Source of the DNA: Clostridiales bacterium
Lineage (GTDB): Bacteria; Bacillota; Clostridia; Caldicoprobacterales; DTU083
Direction of reading: 5' to 3'
Assembly: GCA_012842605.1 (NCBI GenBank)
Contig: DUSN01000095.1
Location: 1-64,000 of the forward strand
DNA length: 64,000 bases
How positions within the stretch are numbered: the stretch's first letter is position 1; every line of letters starts with the position of its first letter. Of this stretch, positions 18,542 to 27,067 are shown one piece after another. The translations under genes were made by a program, and so were the position numbers. Below the pieces are notes generated by a model. That model saw only the letters and a program-made list of their open reading frames with translations. It ran no database searches and had not been told where the DNA came from.

Positions 18542-19258
18542 ATGTCTTTTTATTCCTATAAGAATGAAGGAAATCCTCGTTGTCCGGGAAGAATTGGTTT
18601 TGAAGGTTTAAAGAAAATACTTGAAAAGGTTTGTATTCAGGTCAACAAGGTATATGACTCCTGTTTGCAGCAGGAGACATTGAGTGATGTGAGGATCGTC
18701 CTGACCGAAGTCAAAGGCCGTCCGACTTTCACACCGCCGCTGAACTTCATCAGCTGCAGAAGCACTACAACAAAGGGAAAACTGATTAATACTCGGATTG
18801 ACAGGCTTCCTGACAGACCGAACTTCGCTCGGGTCAGAACCAAGGTGGAAATCCCCATTGAGGTAATCTTTGAAGACTGCGAAGGCAGACAGGGCAGCGG
18901 AATGGCTACCATAACCGTTCCCAAGGATGTTGTCCTCTACGTACCTGATGAATCGGTTATTCCGTTCCAACTGGAAAGCATTGTAAATGCTGTTTGTGTA
19001 TCTGGTAGATTTATTCCCGGCGAAACCTTCAGATTTGATGTTGATGTATGTATTACAATTATCCTCAAGATTGTTGCCAAGGTTGAGCTGTTGGTTCCCT
19101 CCTTTGGATTCTGCGAGATTCCTCCCTGCGAAGAATTTGCAGAGTCTGTATGTGACGAAATCTTCAGCCTGCCATTGTTCCCGCCGCAGCTTGAGGATGT
19201 TCTGGACCGCAAAAGAGGCGGCATCCGGATTAAAGAAGAGGAATCCGAGGAAGATTAA
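18542..19258 (+). CDS. unrecognised cysteine-containing protein, possibly spore or surface associated
   Basis: I cannot assign this 238-residue family with confidence. It has no signal peptide or membrane helix. About ten cysteines are spread along it (NPRCPGR, KVCIQ, DSCLQQ, ISCRS, EDCEGR, AVCVSG, DVCITI, FCEIPPC, SVCDE). The centre (residues 95-185) reads as alternating beta strands with VEIPIEVIFEDCEG and a matching DVCITIILKIVAKVELL, like two related beta-sandwich halves; this recalls SPOCS/DUF3794-type spore proteins, but only loosely. The tail is charged. AGGAAAAGGGGG precedes the ATG. It stands alone between a divergent sporulation-type gene and a terminator. A coat or spore-envelope role is inference from composition and neighbours. 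Confidence 0.55.
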   Translation: MSFYSYKNEGNPRCPGRIGFEGLKKILEKVCIQVNKVYDSCLQQETLSDVRIVLTEVKGRPTFTPPLNFISCRSTTTKGKLINTRIDRLPDRPNFARVRTKVEIPIEVIFEDCEGRQGSGMATITVPKDVVLYVPDESVIPFQLESIVNAVCVSGRFIPGETFRFDVDVCITIILKIVAKVELLVPSFGFCEIPPCEEFAESVCDEIFSLPLFPPQLEDVLDRKRGGIRIKEEESEED

Positions 19259-19263
19259 CCGGA

Positions 19264-19314
19264 ACAACAAAAAACTGAGAAGACTTCAGCAAACGCTGGA
19301 GTCTTTTTTGTTGT
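19264..19314 (+). terminator. terminator after the 238-residue gene
   Basis: AGACTTCAGC (19281-19290) pairs with GCTGGAGTCT (19295-19304), with one G-T wobble, around an AAAC loop. Six T follow, and flanking CAACAAAAAA/TTTTTTGTTG extends the stem. Confidence 0.88.
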
Positions 19315-19370
19315 GCAGCTGTTTTTGGCTCTTTCTTTATGTGCAAAAGCTCTGTTACTTTAAAATATTC

Positions 19371-19398
19371 TGTAACTTTTTAATATATTTTAGTACTA
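19371..19398 (+). promoter_or_regulatory. candidate ECF-type autoregulatory promoter
   Basis: TGTAAC (19371-19376) is followed after 16 bases by GTACTA (19393-19398). An AAC-containing -35 with a GTA-type -10 at 16-17 bases is the usual shape of ECF promoters. It lies about 55 bases before the ECF sigma start codon, so autoregulation is plausible. Nearby GTTAC and GTAAC form an inverted pair. Confidence 0.35.
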
Positions 19399-19454
19399 TA
19401 TGTATAGGAAAAGCAAAGAAGTTAAGGAATCATCATCCTGGAGAGGAGGTAGGC

Positions 19455-19973
19455 ATGGAAACAATAGAATCATTGTACAGGCAATATCGCAGGCCGGTTT
19501 TCACCTACCTCTATGGACTGACTCATAATGTTCATGCAGCGGAGGATCTGACTCAGGAAACCTTCCTGCAGGTAATACGATCAATTCCGACCTTTCGCGG
19601 TGATTCCAAGGTGACTACCTGGATCTTCGGCATTGCCCGTAACCTGTATCGCAAATGGGCGGGTATGAACAGGAATGGGGCTGCTAATCTGGATTTGATG
19701 TGTATTGACCTGCCAGATATAAAACTATCCAATCTTCCTGACAGAATGCTTGAATTAAAAGAAACCAGTCTGACAGTACACAGAATACTTGCACAACTTC
19801 CTGAACATCAGAAGGAACTGATTATATTGAGAGACTGGCATGGAATGTCTTATGACGACATTGCAAGGATAATGGGCAAATCCCTGTCCTGGGTCAAGGT
19901 AAACATTTACCGGAGCAGGACAGAGTTCCGGAACAAGTACAACCGATTGGAGGACTTAGGCAATGAAAAGTGA
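19455..19973 (+). CDS. ECF (sigma-70 family) RNA polymerase sigma factor
   Basis: A 172-residue extracytoplasmic-function sigma factor. Region 2 contains AEDLTQETFLQVIRSI and region 4 contains SYDDIARIMGKSLSWVKVNIYRSR-type helix-turn-helix residues. ATG 19455 follows GGAGGT by 5 bases and gives the usual ECF length; the reading frame runs open for 156 codons further upstream, but that part crosses the previous gene and its terminator and is not coding. The next gene, a zinc-finger membrane anti-sigma factor, overlaps its end by 11 bases. The signal sensed is unknown. Confidence 0.92.
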   Translation: METIESLYRQYRRPVFTYLYGLTHNVHAAEDLTQETFLQVIRSIPTFRGDSKVTTWIFGIARNLYRKWAGMNRNGAANLDLMCIDLPDIKLSNLPDRMLELKETSLTVHRILAQLPEHQKELIILRDWHGMSYDDIARIMGKSLSWVKVNIYRSRTEFRNKYNRLEDLGNEK

Positions 19974-21591
19974 ATGTTCACTGATTCGAGAATTGCTGCC
20001 TTTATATCTCGAAAATGATGTAAGTGACGATACACGCAGGACAATTGAAAAACATCTTGATGAGTGCCAGTCATGCAAAAATGCATTGGATCAATATGTT
20101 CAAGCCTCTGAGCCAATACCGGACGAGTCTCTGCCCGACCCGTTTGATGCAACCCAGGGCTATAAGAAGTTTATAAAAAGAGCACAAAAGTATATGGCTG
20201 GTGCTGTCATAGCCGTTCTGTTAATTATATGCGTCATTGCTGCCGTTGCTTTCTTTACCGGGCAACAGATAGGCAGATCTATTACTTATGTAGAAAATGA
20301 AGAAGATGTATTTGATTATTATGCAGATAAGGTTCCCGGCCTGGAACGGGCACAAAAGGACGGAAACTACCAGAACATCGGCAGGAGCATAGATCTGCCC
20401 GATGACATGGGTACTGTTTTTTTCGATAAGTTATGGTATTCAAGGAATACAGTCTATGTATTTTATCATATAAAGCCTGGCAAAAATCTTGGCAGGATCG
20501 AAGATGTACAGCTATGGGGAGCGCTGTACTGGGATAAGGAGCATGAAGGCAGGACAATACAGGCTGCTCCTTTTTCCGGCGGAATGCATATAGGTGAATG
20601 GGTGTCATATGATGGCTTATACTATAAAATTCTTGCTTACAACAATGAAAGGGAGCGCTTTATCCCGGCTGACGAAGCTGTGATTGACCAGCTGAAAATT
20701 GATCTGAATCTGACCTATATCCCCAGAACACAGCCATTCAATACAAAACAGGAACAGGTAAAGGTTGGTGAAGTAGAGTTTCCTGCCTTGTTTGATCCTG
20801 TTAAGGAGCAAAGCCGTACGGTCCAGATAAATAAAAGAGTATCGCTGCCTGACGGCATTGCATTGGATTTTCTGGAACTTGTAATGGAACCGCAAAAAAG
20901 CGTCCTTAAGCTCCAGGCATCAGGGTTGAACGGCAGAGAATTAGGCAGAATTTACGGGCTGATTAAAACAGATGCAGGAGAAGAATTACGTTTGTCAGAT
21001 TGGGCAGTTTATACAGTTGAAGACAGGTATGAGGTGGAACTGAGGGCATTGGAAAATTTACCGCTTGAAACATCTATTGTAATTAACTTGATACAGCTAG
21101 TTACTGAAGACAAGCTTACCTTTGACCTGGATGCCAGGGCATTTCACGATAAAATGACTGAAACAGGGTACAAACAGGAAGTGAATAAAACAATCGGGAC
21201 ATATGCCGGTACGGAGTATATCCTTGAGCAGCTGTTCTCTGATGATCGGGGCCTGGATTTTACATTGCTGATGAAAAGCCCTGCTTTCAACAGCGATGTA
21301 CAGGTATTCATGCCTCAATCTCAATCCTGGGCAACATATCAAGTGTATCTAAAGGCTATCCAGGAAGAAGGAAAAGATCCGTCGAAGGTCAGACGAACGC
21401 CCAATTTAGTCCGCTTTACCAATGAAAAAGGTGAAGTGGGGGGTATGGAGGACTATGGGCAGACCGGCGGCGGTCCCGGACAGCGGATCAGCATGTTCAT
21501 AGATAAAAAATTCGTTGAAAAATCTGAAACAATAACAGTTGATGTGATGAATCTGGTGGAATCAATCAGCGGTGAATGGAAAACGAAATAA
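19963..21591 (+). CDS. membrane anti-sigma factor with zinc-finger N-terminus and large extracellular region
   Basis: A 542-residue partner of the ECF sigma upstream. Residues 1-45 form a zinc-binding anti-sigma domain with H-x3-C-x2-C (HLDECQSCK). One membrane helix spans about residues 75-97 (MAGAVIAVLLIICVIAAVAFF). The remaining 440 residues would lie outside the cell and are rich in beta strands and charged turns, as in DUF4179-type sensor regions. In this family the cytoplasmic domain holds the sigma factor until a signal outside causes release, by proteolysis or conformational change. The 11-base overlap with the sigma gene implies translational coupling and matched amounts. The extracellular region is far larger than in most anti-sigma factors. 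Confidence 0.82.
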   Translation: MKSECSLIRELLPLYLENDVSDDTRRTIEKHLDECQSCKNALDQYVQASEPIPDESLPDPFDATQGYKKFIKRAQKYMAGAVIAVLLIICVIAAVAFFTGQQIGRSITYVENEEDVFDYYADKVPGLERAQKDGNYQNIGRSIDLPDDMGTVFFDKLWYSRNTVYVFYHIKPGKNLGRIEDVQLWGALYWDKEHEGRTIQAAPFSGGMHIGEWVSYDGLYYKILAYNNERERFIPADEAVIDQLKIDLNLTYIPRTQPFNTKQEQVKVGEVEFPALFDPVKEQSRTVQINKRVSLPDGIALDFLELVMEPQKSVLKLQASGLNGRELGRIYGLIKTDAGEELRLSDWAVYTVEDRYEVELRALENLPLETSIVINLIQLVTEDKLTFDLDARAFHDKMTETGYKQEVNKTIGTYAGTEYILEQLFSDDRGLDFTLLMKSPAFNSDVQVFMPQSQSWATYQVYLKAIQEEGKDPSKVRRTPNLVRFTNEKGEVGGMEDYGQTGGGPGQRISMFIDKKFVEKSETITVDVMNLVESISGEWKTK

Positions 21592-21616
21592 TGAAGTAGA
21601 AAACTGAAAGAACTTA

Positions 21617-21660
21617 AAAAACCCTTGAAACTTTGGTTTTTCAAGGGTTTTGCTTTTTTT
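21617..21660 (+). terminator. terminator after the anti-sigma factor gene
   Basis: AAACCCTTGAAA and TTTCAAGGGTTT arms (about 21618-21630 and 21638-21650) pair around a short loop and are followed by TGCTTTTTTT. Confidence 0.88.
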
Positions 21661-21689
21661 GGCAGGTGTCAAAAATGGTGTCAACTGAA

Positions 21690-21722
21690 AACAGAAAAGG
21701 CTTCCAGATGCTGGAAGCTTTA
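21690..21722 (-). terminator. terminator of the minus-strand tRNA-Leu
   Basis: GCTTCCAG and CTGGAAGC arms (21700-21707 and 21711-21718) enclose a 3-base loop. On the minus strand they are followed by CTTTTCTGTTTT, just past the tRNA 3' end. Confidence 0.75.
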
Positions 21723-21727
21723 TTTAT

Positions 21728-21814
21728 TGGTGCCGAAGGTGGGACTCGAACCCACACGTTGTCGCCAACACTGGATTTTGAGTCCAGCGCGTCTGCCAAT
21801 TCCACCACTTCGGC
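21728..21814 (-). tRNA. tRNA-Leu (anticodon CAA)
   Basis: Read on the minus strand it begins GCCGAAG and ends CTTCGGC-A-CCA, a perfect 7-bp acceptor stem with encoded CCA. The anticodon stem CTGGA/TCCAG encloses CTCAAAA, giving CAA. The long variable arm is of class II, and the T arm contains GGTTCGAGTCC. At 87 bases with CCA it is normal for leucine. Confidence 0.97.
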
Positions 21815-21847
21815 ATATCTTTATTATCGAGCCCGACGACAATAGAT

Positions 21848-21876
21848 ATCATAACATATTGAAAAATTGTTTGCAA
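21848..21876 (-). promoter_or_regulatory. sigma-A promoter of tRNA-Leu(CAA)
   Basis: On the minus strand TTGCAA (21876-21871) and TATGAT (21853-21848) are separated by 17 bases. The -10 box lies 33 bases before the mature tRNA 5' end. Confidence 0.65.
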
Positions 21877-21970
21877 TAACTTTTTTAATTTTATCTTCAT
21901 GATGCCAGTTGTAATTGCAACTTATATTTAATATATTCGTCTATAAAATGTAAGAAAGGGGGAGGAAGTA

Positions 21971-22711
21971 TTGAAAAATTGTAAATACAGCAAGTATTTG
22001 TCGGAATACGTGTATCAGGAATTAGATCCTCATATGAAAAGGCTGGTGGAAGAACACCTCCCTCACTGCAGCGCCTGCAAGGAAGAATTGAATGAATTGA
22101 CGTTCATCAAGCAATTATCATGCAGCATGCCCGAGGAAGAAATACCTGTTGGACTTCATGAACGCATAATGGAAAAAGTACGCTCTGAGCCTAAGTCAAG
22201 GAACAAGCTGAACTGGATGCGATACAGCGTGATACCTGTTGCAGCTGCCCTTTTGATTTTCTTCATAAGCCAAGGTATTCCTAATGTCATCAGCCGTAAA
22301 TCAGCAAACAGTGATGATGCTATACCGAAGCAGAACTTGATTATGGCAACACCAGGAGAAACTCTTACTGATGCACCGCCTGTTGAGCAGGGTGATGCTG
22401 AAATTGCCGGTTCAGAAAGAAGAGACACAGCTAAAGATCTTGTAAATGAAGAAGTTGCTCCGACAATCGATACAGATTATTTCGCAGATGATGGAGCAGG
22501 TGGCAATATAAAATCAGATACCGATAACAGATACAGTTATTCCGCAGAAAATGACTGGAAGGAAACTGCAAACAACGATGAAAATAATAAAAGTATTGGA
22601 ACCTATGAAATTGTAACATATATAGCGGAAGGAATTATTCTTATCTTCGGCCCGATACTACTGGTATGGAGTTACAATAAAAAGAAGAAGTTAAAGAAAA
22701 AGAATGAGTGA
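21971..22711 (+). CDS. zinc-finger (zf-HC2) membrane protein, anti-sigma-like, without a neighbouring sigma factor
   Basis: A 246-residue protein beginning at TTG, with GGGGGAGG 5 bases upstream. Residues 1-45 are a putative zinc-binding anti-sigma domain ending in HLPHCSACKEEL (H-x3-C-x2-C). A first membrane helix lies near residues 78-98; an Asp/Asn/Glu-rich region follows, and a second helix near residues 215-235 (YIAEGIILIFGPILLVW) precedes a Lys-rich end. Two membrane helices are unusual for a plain anti-sigma factor. No sigma gene is adjacent: upstream is tRNA-Leu, downstream a convergent regulator. It may control a distant sigma factor or have another zinc-dependent role. Function is inferred only from the N-terminal domain. 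Confidence 0.65.
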   Translation: MKNCKYSKYLSEYVYQELDPHMKRLVEEHLPHCSACKEELNELTFIKQLSCSMPEEEIPVGLHERIMEKVRSEPKSRNKLNWMRYSVIPVAAALLIFFISQGIPNVISRKSANSDDAIPKQNLIMATPGETLTDAPPVEQGDAEIAGSERRDTAKDLVNEEVAPTIDTDYFADDGAGGNIKSDTDNRYSYSAENDWKETANNDENNKSIGTYEIVTYIAEGIILIFGPILLVWSYNKKKKLKKKNE

Positions 22712-22735
22712 AGCATGCAAAGTGCTTCACTTTTT
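22708..22735 (+). terminator. bidirectional terminator between convergent genes
   Basis: GTGAAGCA (22708-22715) pairs with TGCTTCAC (22723-22730) and five T follow. The 3' ends of the zf-HC2 gene and of the minus-strand AraC regulator lie within a few bases of this hairpin. Confidence 0.85.
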
Positions 22736-25085
22736 ATTTCTTTTCACCTGTTGTACCGGATCCGGATAAAAGGTATTCCTTGCGGAATTTACCCGGAGTA
22801 GTACCCGTACGTGCTTTGAAAATCTTGTTGAAGTAGCTGATATTAGTATAACCTACCATATGGCATATATTTTCAATGGAATAATCTGTGTTTTTCAGCA
22901 GTTCTATGGTTTTATCCATTCTCACATCTATGATATATTCGTTAAGGGTCTTTCCTTTGGTTTCTTTGAATATCCGGCTCAGATAAGAGGTACTGAGACT
23001 GACATAATCTGAAACCGAGTCAATGGATATATTGTTGTTGTAATTCTCCTGAATGAATTTTTCTGCCAGTTTGATTACATCCAGGTTGATCTTGGAGCGC
23101 TTTACATCATAGAAGGATATAATCTCCGAACAAATCCTTAATAGGAAATTCTCCATTTCTATCAATGTCTGGGCACGGGACATATGTTCCAGAATATTGA
23201 AGGAACTGCCAAACACATCGTCTGGGTTCTCTCCGGTGCTGGCCAAGGCTTTCATAATTTCGCTGGTTATACGGAAGAATATTTGGTCTATATTGGCAAT
23301 GCTCAATTTCTTGTCGGCAATTACAGCAAAGATACTTTGAATAAGCCTGGAAACTTCTTCTTGCTTTCCCTGGTTTACTGCATTTATCAGTTTTTTCTCC
23401 AGGTCATATGGATAATAAAATAGCGCTTGATTATATTCACCGGTAATATTTCTATTGGTTAATATTTCACCTTTGCCGAAATACAGCTTCTGGTTCAAGG
23501 CCTTTTCTGCATCCCTGTATGCTTGCTCCATGTTTTCCACACCGCTGAACTTTGAACTGATACCAATAGTTACAGTAAAGTTCGTTCTGGCACTTACTTC
23601 ATTTTGCAGCATTTTAGCCAGATCCATGATTTGGTTTTCATTCATTCCCAAAGTAGTCTGAATTACAATGATTTTATCATCATCCTTCAAAAAAGCATCT
23701 CCGTTAATAAGCGGGGAAATATGCTGCATCAGGCTGTATTTAAGCAGGTTAAACTCAATTTTATTGTACTCGGATAGTATATCATGCAGGTTTTCTATCA
23801 TCATGATTATAACTGCATAGCTTTTGAAATTTGCCTGGATTTTAAAAACTTCCAGGTATTGACTTATTGAAATAGGGTTAAATATCCTGCCTCCGGTCAA
23901 GTCATTCAGATACTTTTCCTTCATTAATGCTGAGTTGTCCTGCAGTATTTTTTCTATCCTGTTTTTTTCCAAAAGAAGCTGGATATTGCTTTGCTTAATA
24001 CGGTCAAAGGCACTACGGATCAAAGATACTTCGTCAGCTGGCAGTTTTTGGTCTTTTTCATTCTCAGAATTCTTCAGGTATTGCACCAATGTGCTGATGG
24101 GTCGGTATATCCTGTTGGAAATCATCATTGAAATGACAATAGCTGCCCCGATATAAAATAAGCATATTACAAGAATAATGCGTCTTATAATGCTTGTGCT
24201 GTTAATCAGTGAAGAACGGGGGATTACATTAATGTACCGCCAGCCCGACACATTTGATGCCAGGCAGGTTACGATATTTTCCTCTCCGTTATAATCCATG
24301 TAAAATGTATTATCTCTCCCGAATTTTGAAGGCTGCTGGCTCGTCAATGCTTCTGACAATTCCGGAGATTCGGAGTAAATAATGGATCCATTTTCATCCA
24401 TTATGAACATTTTGCCCATTTTATTCTTATAATTGCCGAGGTAGTCGCCAAAAAACTTGCTTTGCTTTATGTTAATAACAACAGCACCGTTGGTTTTTCC
24501 CAACAGAGGCAGCTCTTTTATAAAGGTAACATATTTTACCGTACTGTCAGCATCTGATGAAGGATCATTTATATTGCTTTTTATTCTGTCAACAATCCAC
24601 ATAGAATCAGAGGTATTGTTAAAAGTAATATAGTTAAGCCAGTTATTGTCAAAGTACGAGTCAACAATAGAGGTTCTTTTTTGATCCAATGAAGTAATTA
24701 CCCGCCTTGGTTCATCATAGTAGATGTATATGGATTCAATGTATTCATTAATGTTTTTCTGTTTCTGGAGGTAGTAGGTCAAATCTATCAATGATTTTAC
24801 AGTCAGGTCAGACCTTGTTTCGTTAAAGCTGTACATATACGCCTGAGCCATGGTTACACTCAATGCAATGCGGACAATATTGCCCATTTCCTTGTCCATA
24901 AGCTTCTGCTGCCTGTTGACCAGGGCTCTGTTATAAGACTCAGCGTTCTCAAGTATGTTTCGGTTATATATCATTGAAGTTACAATAGAGATAGCCAATA
25001 CAGTAATTATTATAACAATTGTAACAAGGACGATCAGTTTGAAATAAAGAGTTTTTCTTTTTCCAAACAATCCAATTGCAGTCAA
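22734..25085 (-). CDS. membrane-bound AraC-family regulator of the sugar locus
   Basis: A 783-residue one-protein sensor-regulator. A membrane helix at about 14-36 and a second near 300-322 frame an extracellular sensing region of Cache type (contains MGKMFIMDENGSIIYSE). A HAMP-like linker and a cytoplasmic region follow, and residues about 675-775 are an AraC/XylS double helix-turn-helix (VSLSTSYLSRIFKE, then VGYTNISYFNKIFK). Such proteins commonly sit beside, and activate, LplABC-type sugar importers in Bacillota; here the importer is divergently transcribed 303 bp away. The start is TTG with GAGGAG 6 bases upstream; no ATG fits better. The extracellular domain would sense the glycan or its binding protein. 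Confidence 0.88.
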   Translation of the reverse strand: MTAIGLFGKRKTLYFKLIVLVTIVIIITVLAISIVTSMIYNRNILENAESYNRALVNRQQKLMDKEMGNIVRIALSVTMAQAYMYSFNETRSDLTVKSLIDLTYYLQKQKNINEYIESIYIYYDEPRRVITSLDQKRTSIVDSYFDNNWLNYITFNNTSDSMWIVDRIKSNINDPSSDADSTVKYVTFIKELPLLGKTNGAVVINIKQSKFFGDYLGNYKNKMGKMFIMDENGSIIYSESPELSEALTSQQPSKFGRDNTFYMDYNGEENIVTCLASNVSGWRYINVIPRSSLINSTSIIRRIILVICLFYIGAAIVISMMISNRIYRPISTLVQYLKNSENEKDQKLPADEVSLIRSAFDRIKQSNIQLLLEKNRIEKILQDNSALMKEKYLNDLTGGRIFNPISISQYLEVFKIQANFKSYAVIIMMIENLHDILSEYNKIEFNLLKYSLMQHISPLINGDAFLKDDDKIIVIQTTLGMNENQIMDLAKMLQNEVSARTNFTVTIGISSKFSGVENMEQAYRDAEKALNQKLYFGKGEILTNRNITGEYNQALFYYPYDLEKKLINAVNQGKQEEVSRLIQSIFAVIADKKLSIANIDQIFFRITSEIMKALASTGENPDDVFGSSFNILEHMSRAQTLIEMENFLLRICSEIISFYDVKRSKINLDVIKLAEKFIQENYNNNISIDSVSDYVSLSTSYLSRIFKETKGKTLNEYIIDVRMDKTIELLKNTDYSIENICHMVGYTNISYFNKIFKARTGTTPGKFRKEYLLSGSGTTGEKK

Positions 25086-25312
25086 GTCGATCTCCTCTAT
25101 CCTTTTCAGACTTTATATATATATATATCATAACATATCCATTATGGTTTTAACATAATAGGTAAGTTTTACATTTCTCTATATTAACTGTTATTGATAA
25201 AATATCAATATATACTTGGTGAGCATAATTGAAAAAGAGCAGAATAATTGAAATGGATAGTATTTATTTTTTCAAAAAAATAAGTTAGCAACAGAATAGC
25301 AGAATTGAACAA

Positions 25313-25342
25313 TTGCTATGTGGTTTTTTAGTTTGCTATGCT
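25313..25342 (+). promoter_or_regulatory. candidate AraC operator (direct repeat) overlapping the importer promoter
   Basis: TTGCTATG occurs at 25313-25320 and again at 25333-25340, exactly 20 bases apart, the spacing expected of two AraC half-sites on one DNA face. The same segment can be read as a promoter, TTGCTA (25313-25318), 18 bases, TATGCT (25337-25342). The remaining 25086-25312 between the divergent genes is AT-rich, and I see no gene in it. Confidence 0.45.
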
Positions 25343-25388
25343 GTAAACAGCAATCCCGCACGGGAAAAAAATAATAGGAGGTAGAAAA

Positions 25389-26978
25389 ATGAGTAGTTTC
25401 AAAAAGGCGTTCTTGGTTTCAATGTGTCTTGTGCTCGCAGCCGCATTAATATTAAGCGGATGCACAACTCCACAGGAAGGAGATAATAAGCAAACACAGC
25501 CGCCGGATAATAATTCAACAGATTCACCGGTGACAGAAAAACCTGCTGAACCCATTGAAATCGTATGGGGTGTCTGGTTCCAGAATGAAGGTGTCTATGA
25601 AGATACCGAGATGGAAAAATTCTTAGAGGAAACATTCAATATTGATATCAAACCCGTCAAGGTTACAGACGCCAGTGTAGCCAGCGGAGAGGTACCTGAT
25701 ATCTTCACCCTCGGCGACCCCAGCAATGTAGCTGCATATAAGGGACAAAACATACTGATGGATTTCACAGAAGAAATGATTCAAGAGAAGCTTCCTGAAT
25801 ACTATGCAGCCATAACCTCAATCAATGCATCACTTTTCGGATCTGTTAAAATGGATGATAAAATCTGGGCTATACCCAACTTCATTACTCTGCGTCCTTA
25901 TGACTTTGCCATGATGTGGAGACAGGACTGGCTGGAGAATGTTGGCATTACAAAAGTGCCTGAAACAATGCAGGAATTTGAAGAAGCCATTTATGCATTC
26001 AAAGAAAAGGATCCGGATCAGGACGGCGTAGATGACACATTTGGTTTGTCCGGAACAATGACCACTACCTGGTCTTCAGGCTTCTACAGTATTTTCGGCG
26101 CTTACGGTGTTGAGCCAACCATGTGGATGGTAAAGGACGGCAAGGTAGTTAACGGTTCAGTAATGCCTGAAGCAAAAGAAGTATTGGCACTTCTTCGCAA
26201 ATGGTATGCCGATGGAGTACTGGATTTGGAATTTATAACCGATACTCAGGAAGATATCCGCAAAAAGTTCTATAACGACCGAATTGGTGTTATGGAAGAA
26301 ATGATAGGTTCCGGTCACAATGAAAATGCTAACTATGTTGTTGAGCTGAGAGCTATAAATCCGAACGGCAAACTGGTATTGGGCAAGAACCCCGAAGGGC
26401 CTGCAGGAAGCGGATCCTGGTGCTGGGGCGATAAGAGCAACTATATAGTTATGGGCAGCCAGGTTAAGGATGATCCTGTCAAACTGGATAAACTGTTTGA
26501 AATTATCAGGGCTTTTTCCACTGATTATGACTTGAACGTACGTGTTGGCAACGGTGAAAGAGGAGTTGACTGGGAATATGTTGAAGAAGGCGCTGAATCA
26601 GGTCCCATTAAATTCCTTGATGAAAGTGAAAATGCTGCTGAAAACCGTAAACAAAAGGGTATAGGACAGTTTGGACTTGGTGCAATAGGTACTATTGAAA
26701 TTCGTGAGAGGGGTATGGATCAGAGCCTTGTAGATGCAATCAACACTTATGGCTCAGGCAACAGATGGACAGATGCCATACTGTTCTCTGCACTTCCGTC
26801 AGAGGGACAGTACAAAGAAGCACTCAAGGTAATGATGCAGCAATATTATGCTGAAATTATAATAGGTGAAAGACCTTTAGATGATTTCGATGAATTTGTA
26901 GAGCAATGGTATGCAGCCGGCGGAGAACAGCTTACAAATGAAGCCAATGAGCTGTATGAGCAGCAGTTCAAGAAATAA
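25389..26978 (+). CDS. extracellular sugar-binding lipoprotein of an ABC importer (LplA-like)
   Basis: A 529-residue family 1 solute-binding protein. Residues 1-24 are a lipoprotein signal ending in LILSGC, with Cys25 as the lipidation site, followed by a disordered Gln/Asp/Pro linker and then the two-lobed binding fold (beginning IEIVWGVWFQN). Length and sequence style match the LplA/YtcQ group, which bind oligosaccharides derived from plant or cell-wall polymers. An AGGAGG site precedes the ATG. It is the first gene of the importer and glycosidase operon. A 10-bp hairpin after it may make it more abundant than the permeases. The sugar is not known; the downstream enzymes suggest a branched heteroglycan. 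Confidence 0.92.
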   Translation: MSSFKKAFLVSMCLVLAAALILSGCTTPQEGDNKQTQPPDNNSTDSPVTEKPAEPIEIVWGVWFQNEGVYEDTEMEKFLEETFNIDIKPVKVTDASVASGEVPDIFTLGDPSNVAAYKGQNILMDFTEEMIQEKLPEYYAAITSINASLFGSVKMDDKIWAIPNFITLRPYDFAMMWRQDWLENVGITKVPETMQEFEEAIYAFKEKDPDQDGVDDTFGLSGTMTTTWSSGFYSIFGAYGVEPTMWMVKDGKVVNGSVMPEAKEVLALLRKWYADGVLDLEFITDTQEDIRKKFYNDRIGVMEEMIGSGHNENANYVVELRAINPNGKLVLGKNPEGPAGSGSWCWGDKSNYIVMGSQVKDDPVKLDKLFEIIRAFSTDYDLNVRVGNGERGVDWEYVEEGAESGPIKFLDESENAAENRKQKGIGQFGLGAIGTIEIRERGMDQSLVDAINTYGSGNRWTDAILFSALPSEGQYKEALKVMMQQYYAEIIIGERPLDDFDEFVEQWYAAGGEQLTNEANELYEQQFKK

Positions 26979-27028
26979 TTTATCTGATTGCTATTAAATA
27001 CATCCCGTAATTTAGGTTATCAAGCAGG

Positions 27029-27052
27029 GGTCCGGTGGGATTCCACCGGACC
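27029..27052 (+). promoter_or_regulatory. intercistronic hairpin between binding protein and permease genes
   Basis: GGTCCGGTGG (27029-27038) and CCACCGGACC (27043-27052) form a perfect 10-bp GC-rich stem with a GATT loop, not followed by a T-run. It looks like an mRNA-stabilising or partial-attenuation element rather than a full terminator. Confidence 0.7.
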
Positions 27053-27067
27053 TCCTGATTAAAGGGA

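Noticed and set aside
18987-19454. N-terminal extension of the ECF sigma factor frame
   Set aside because: It crosses the end of the previous gene and its terminator; the ATG at 19455 has a good ribosome site and gives a normal sigma length.
21625-21879. Plus-strand open frames containing GTRTHTLSPTLDF
   Set aside because: They are read across the complement of tRNA-Leu and its flanks; this peptide is a known artefact of antisense tRNA-Leu.
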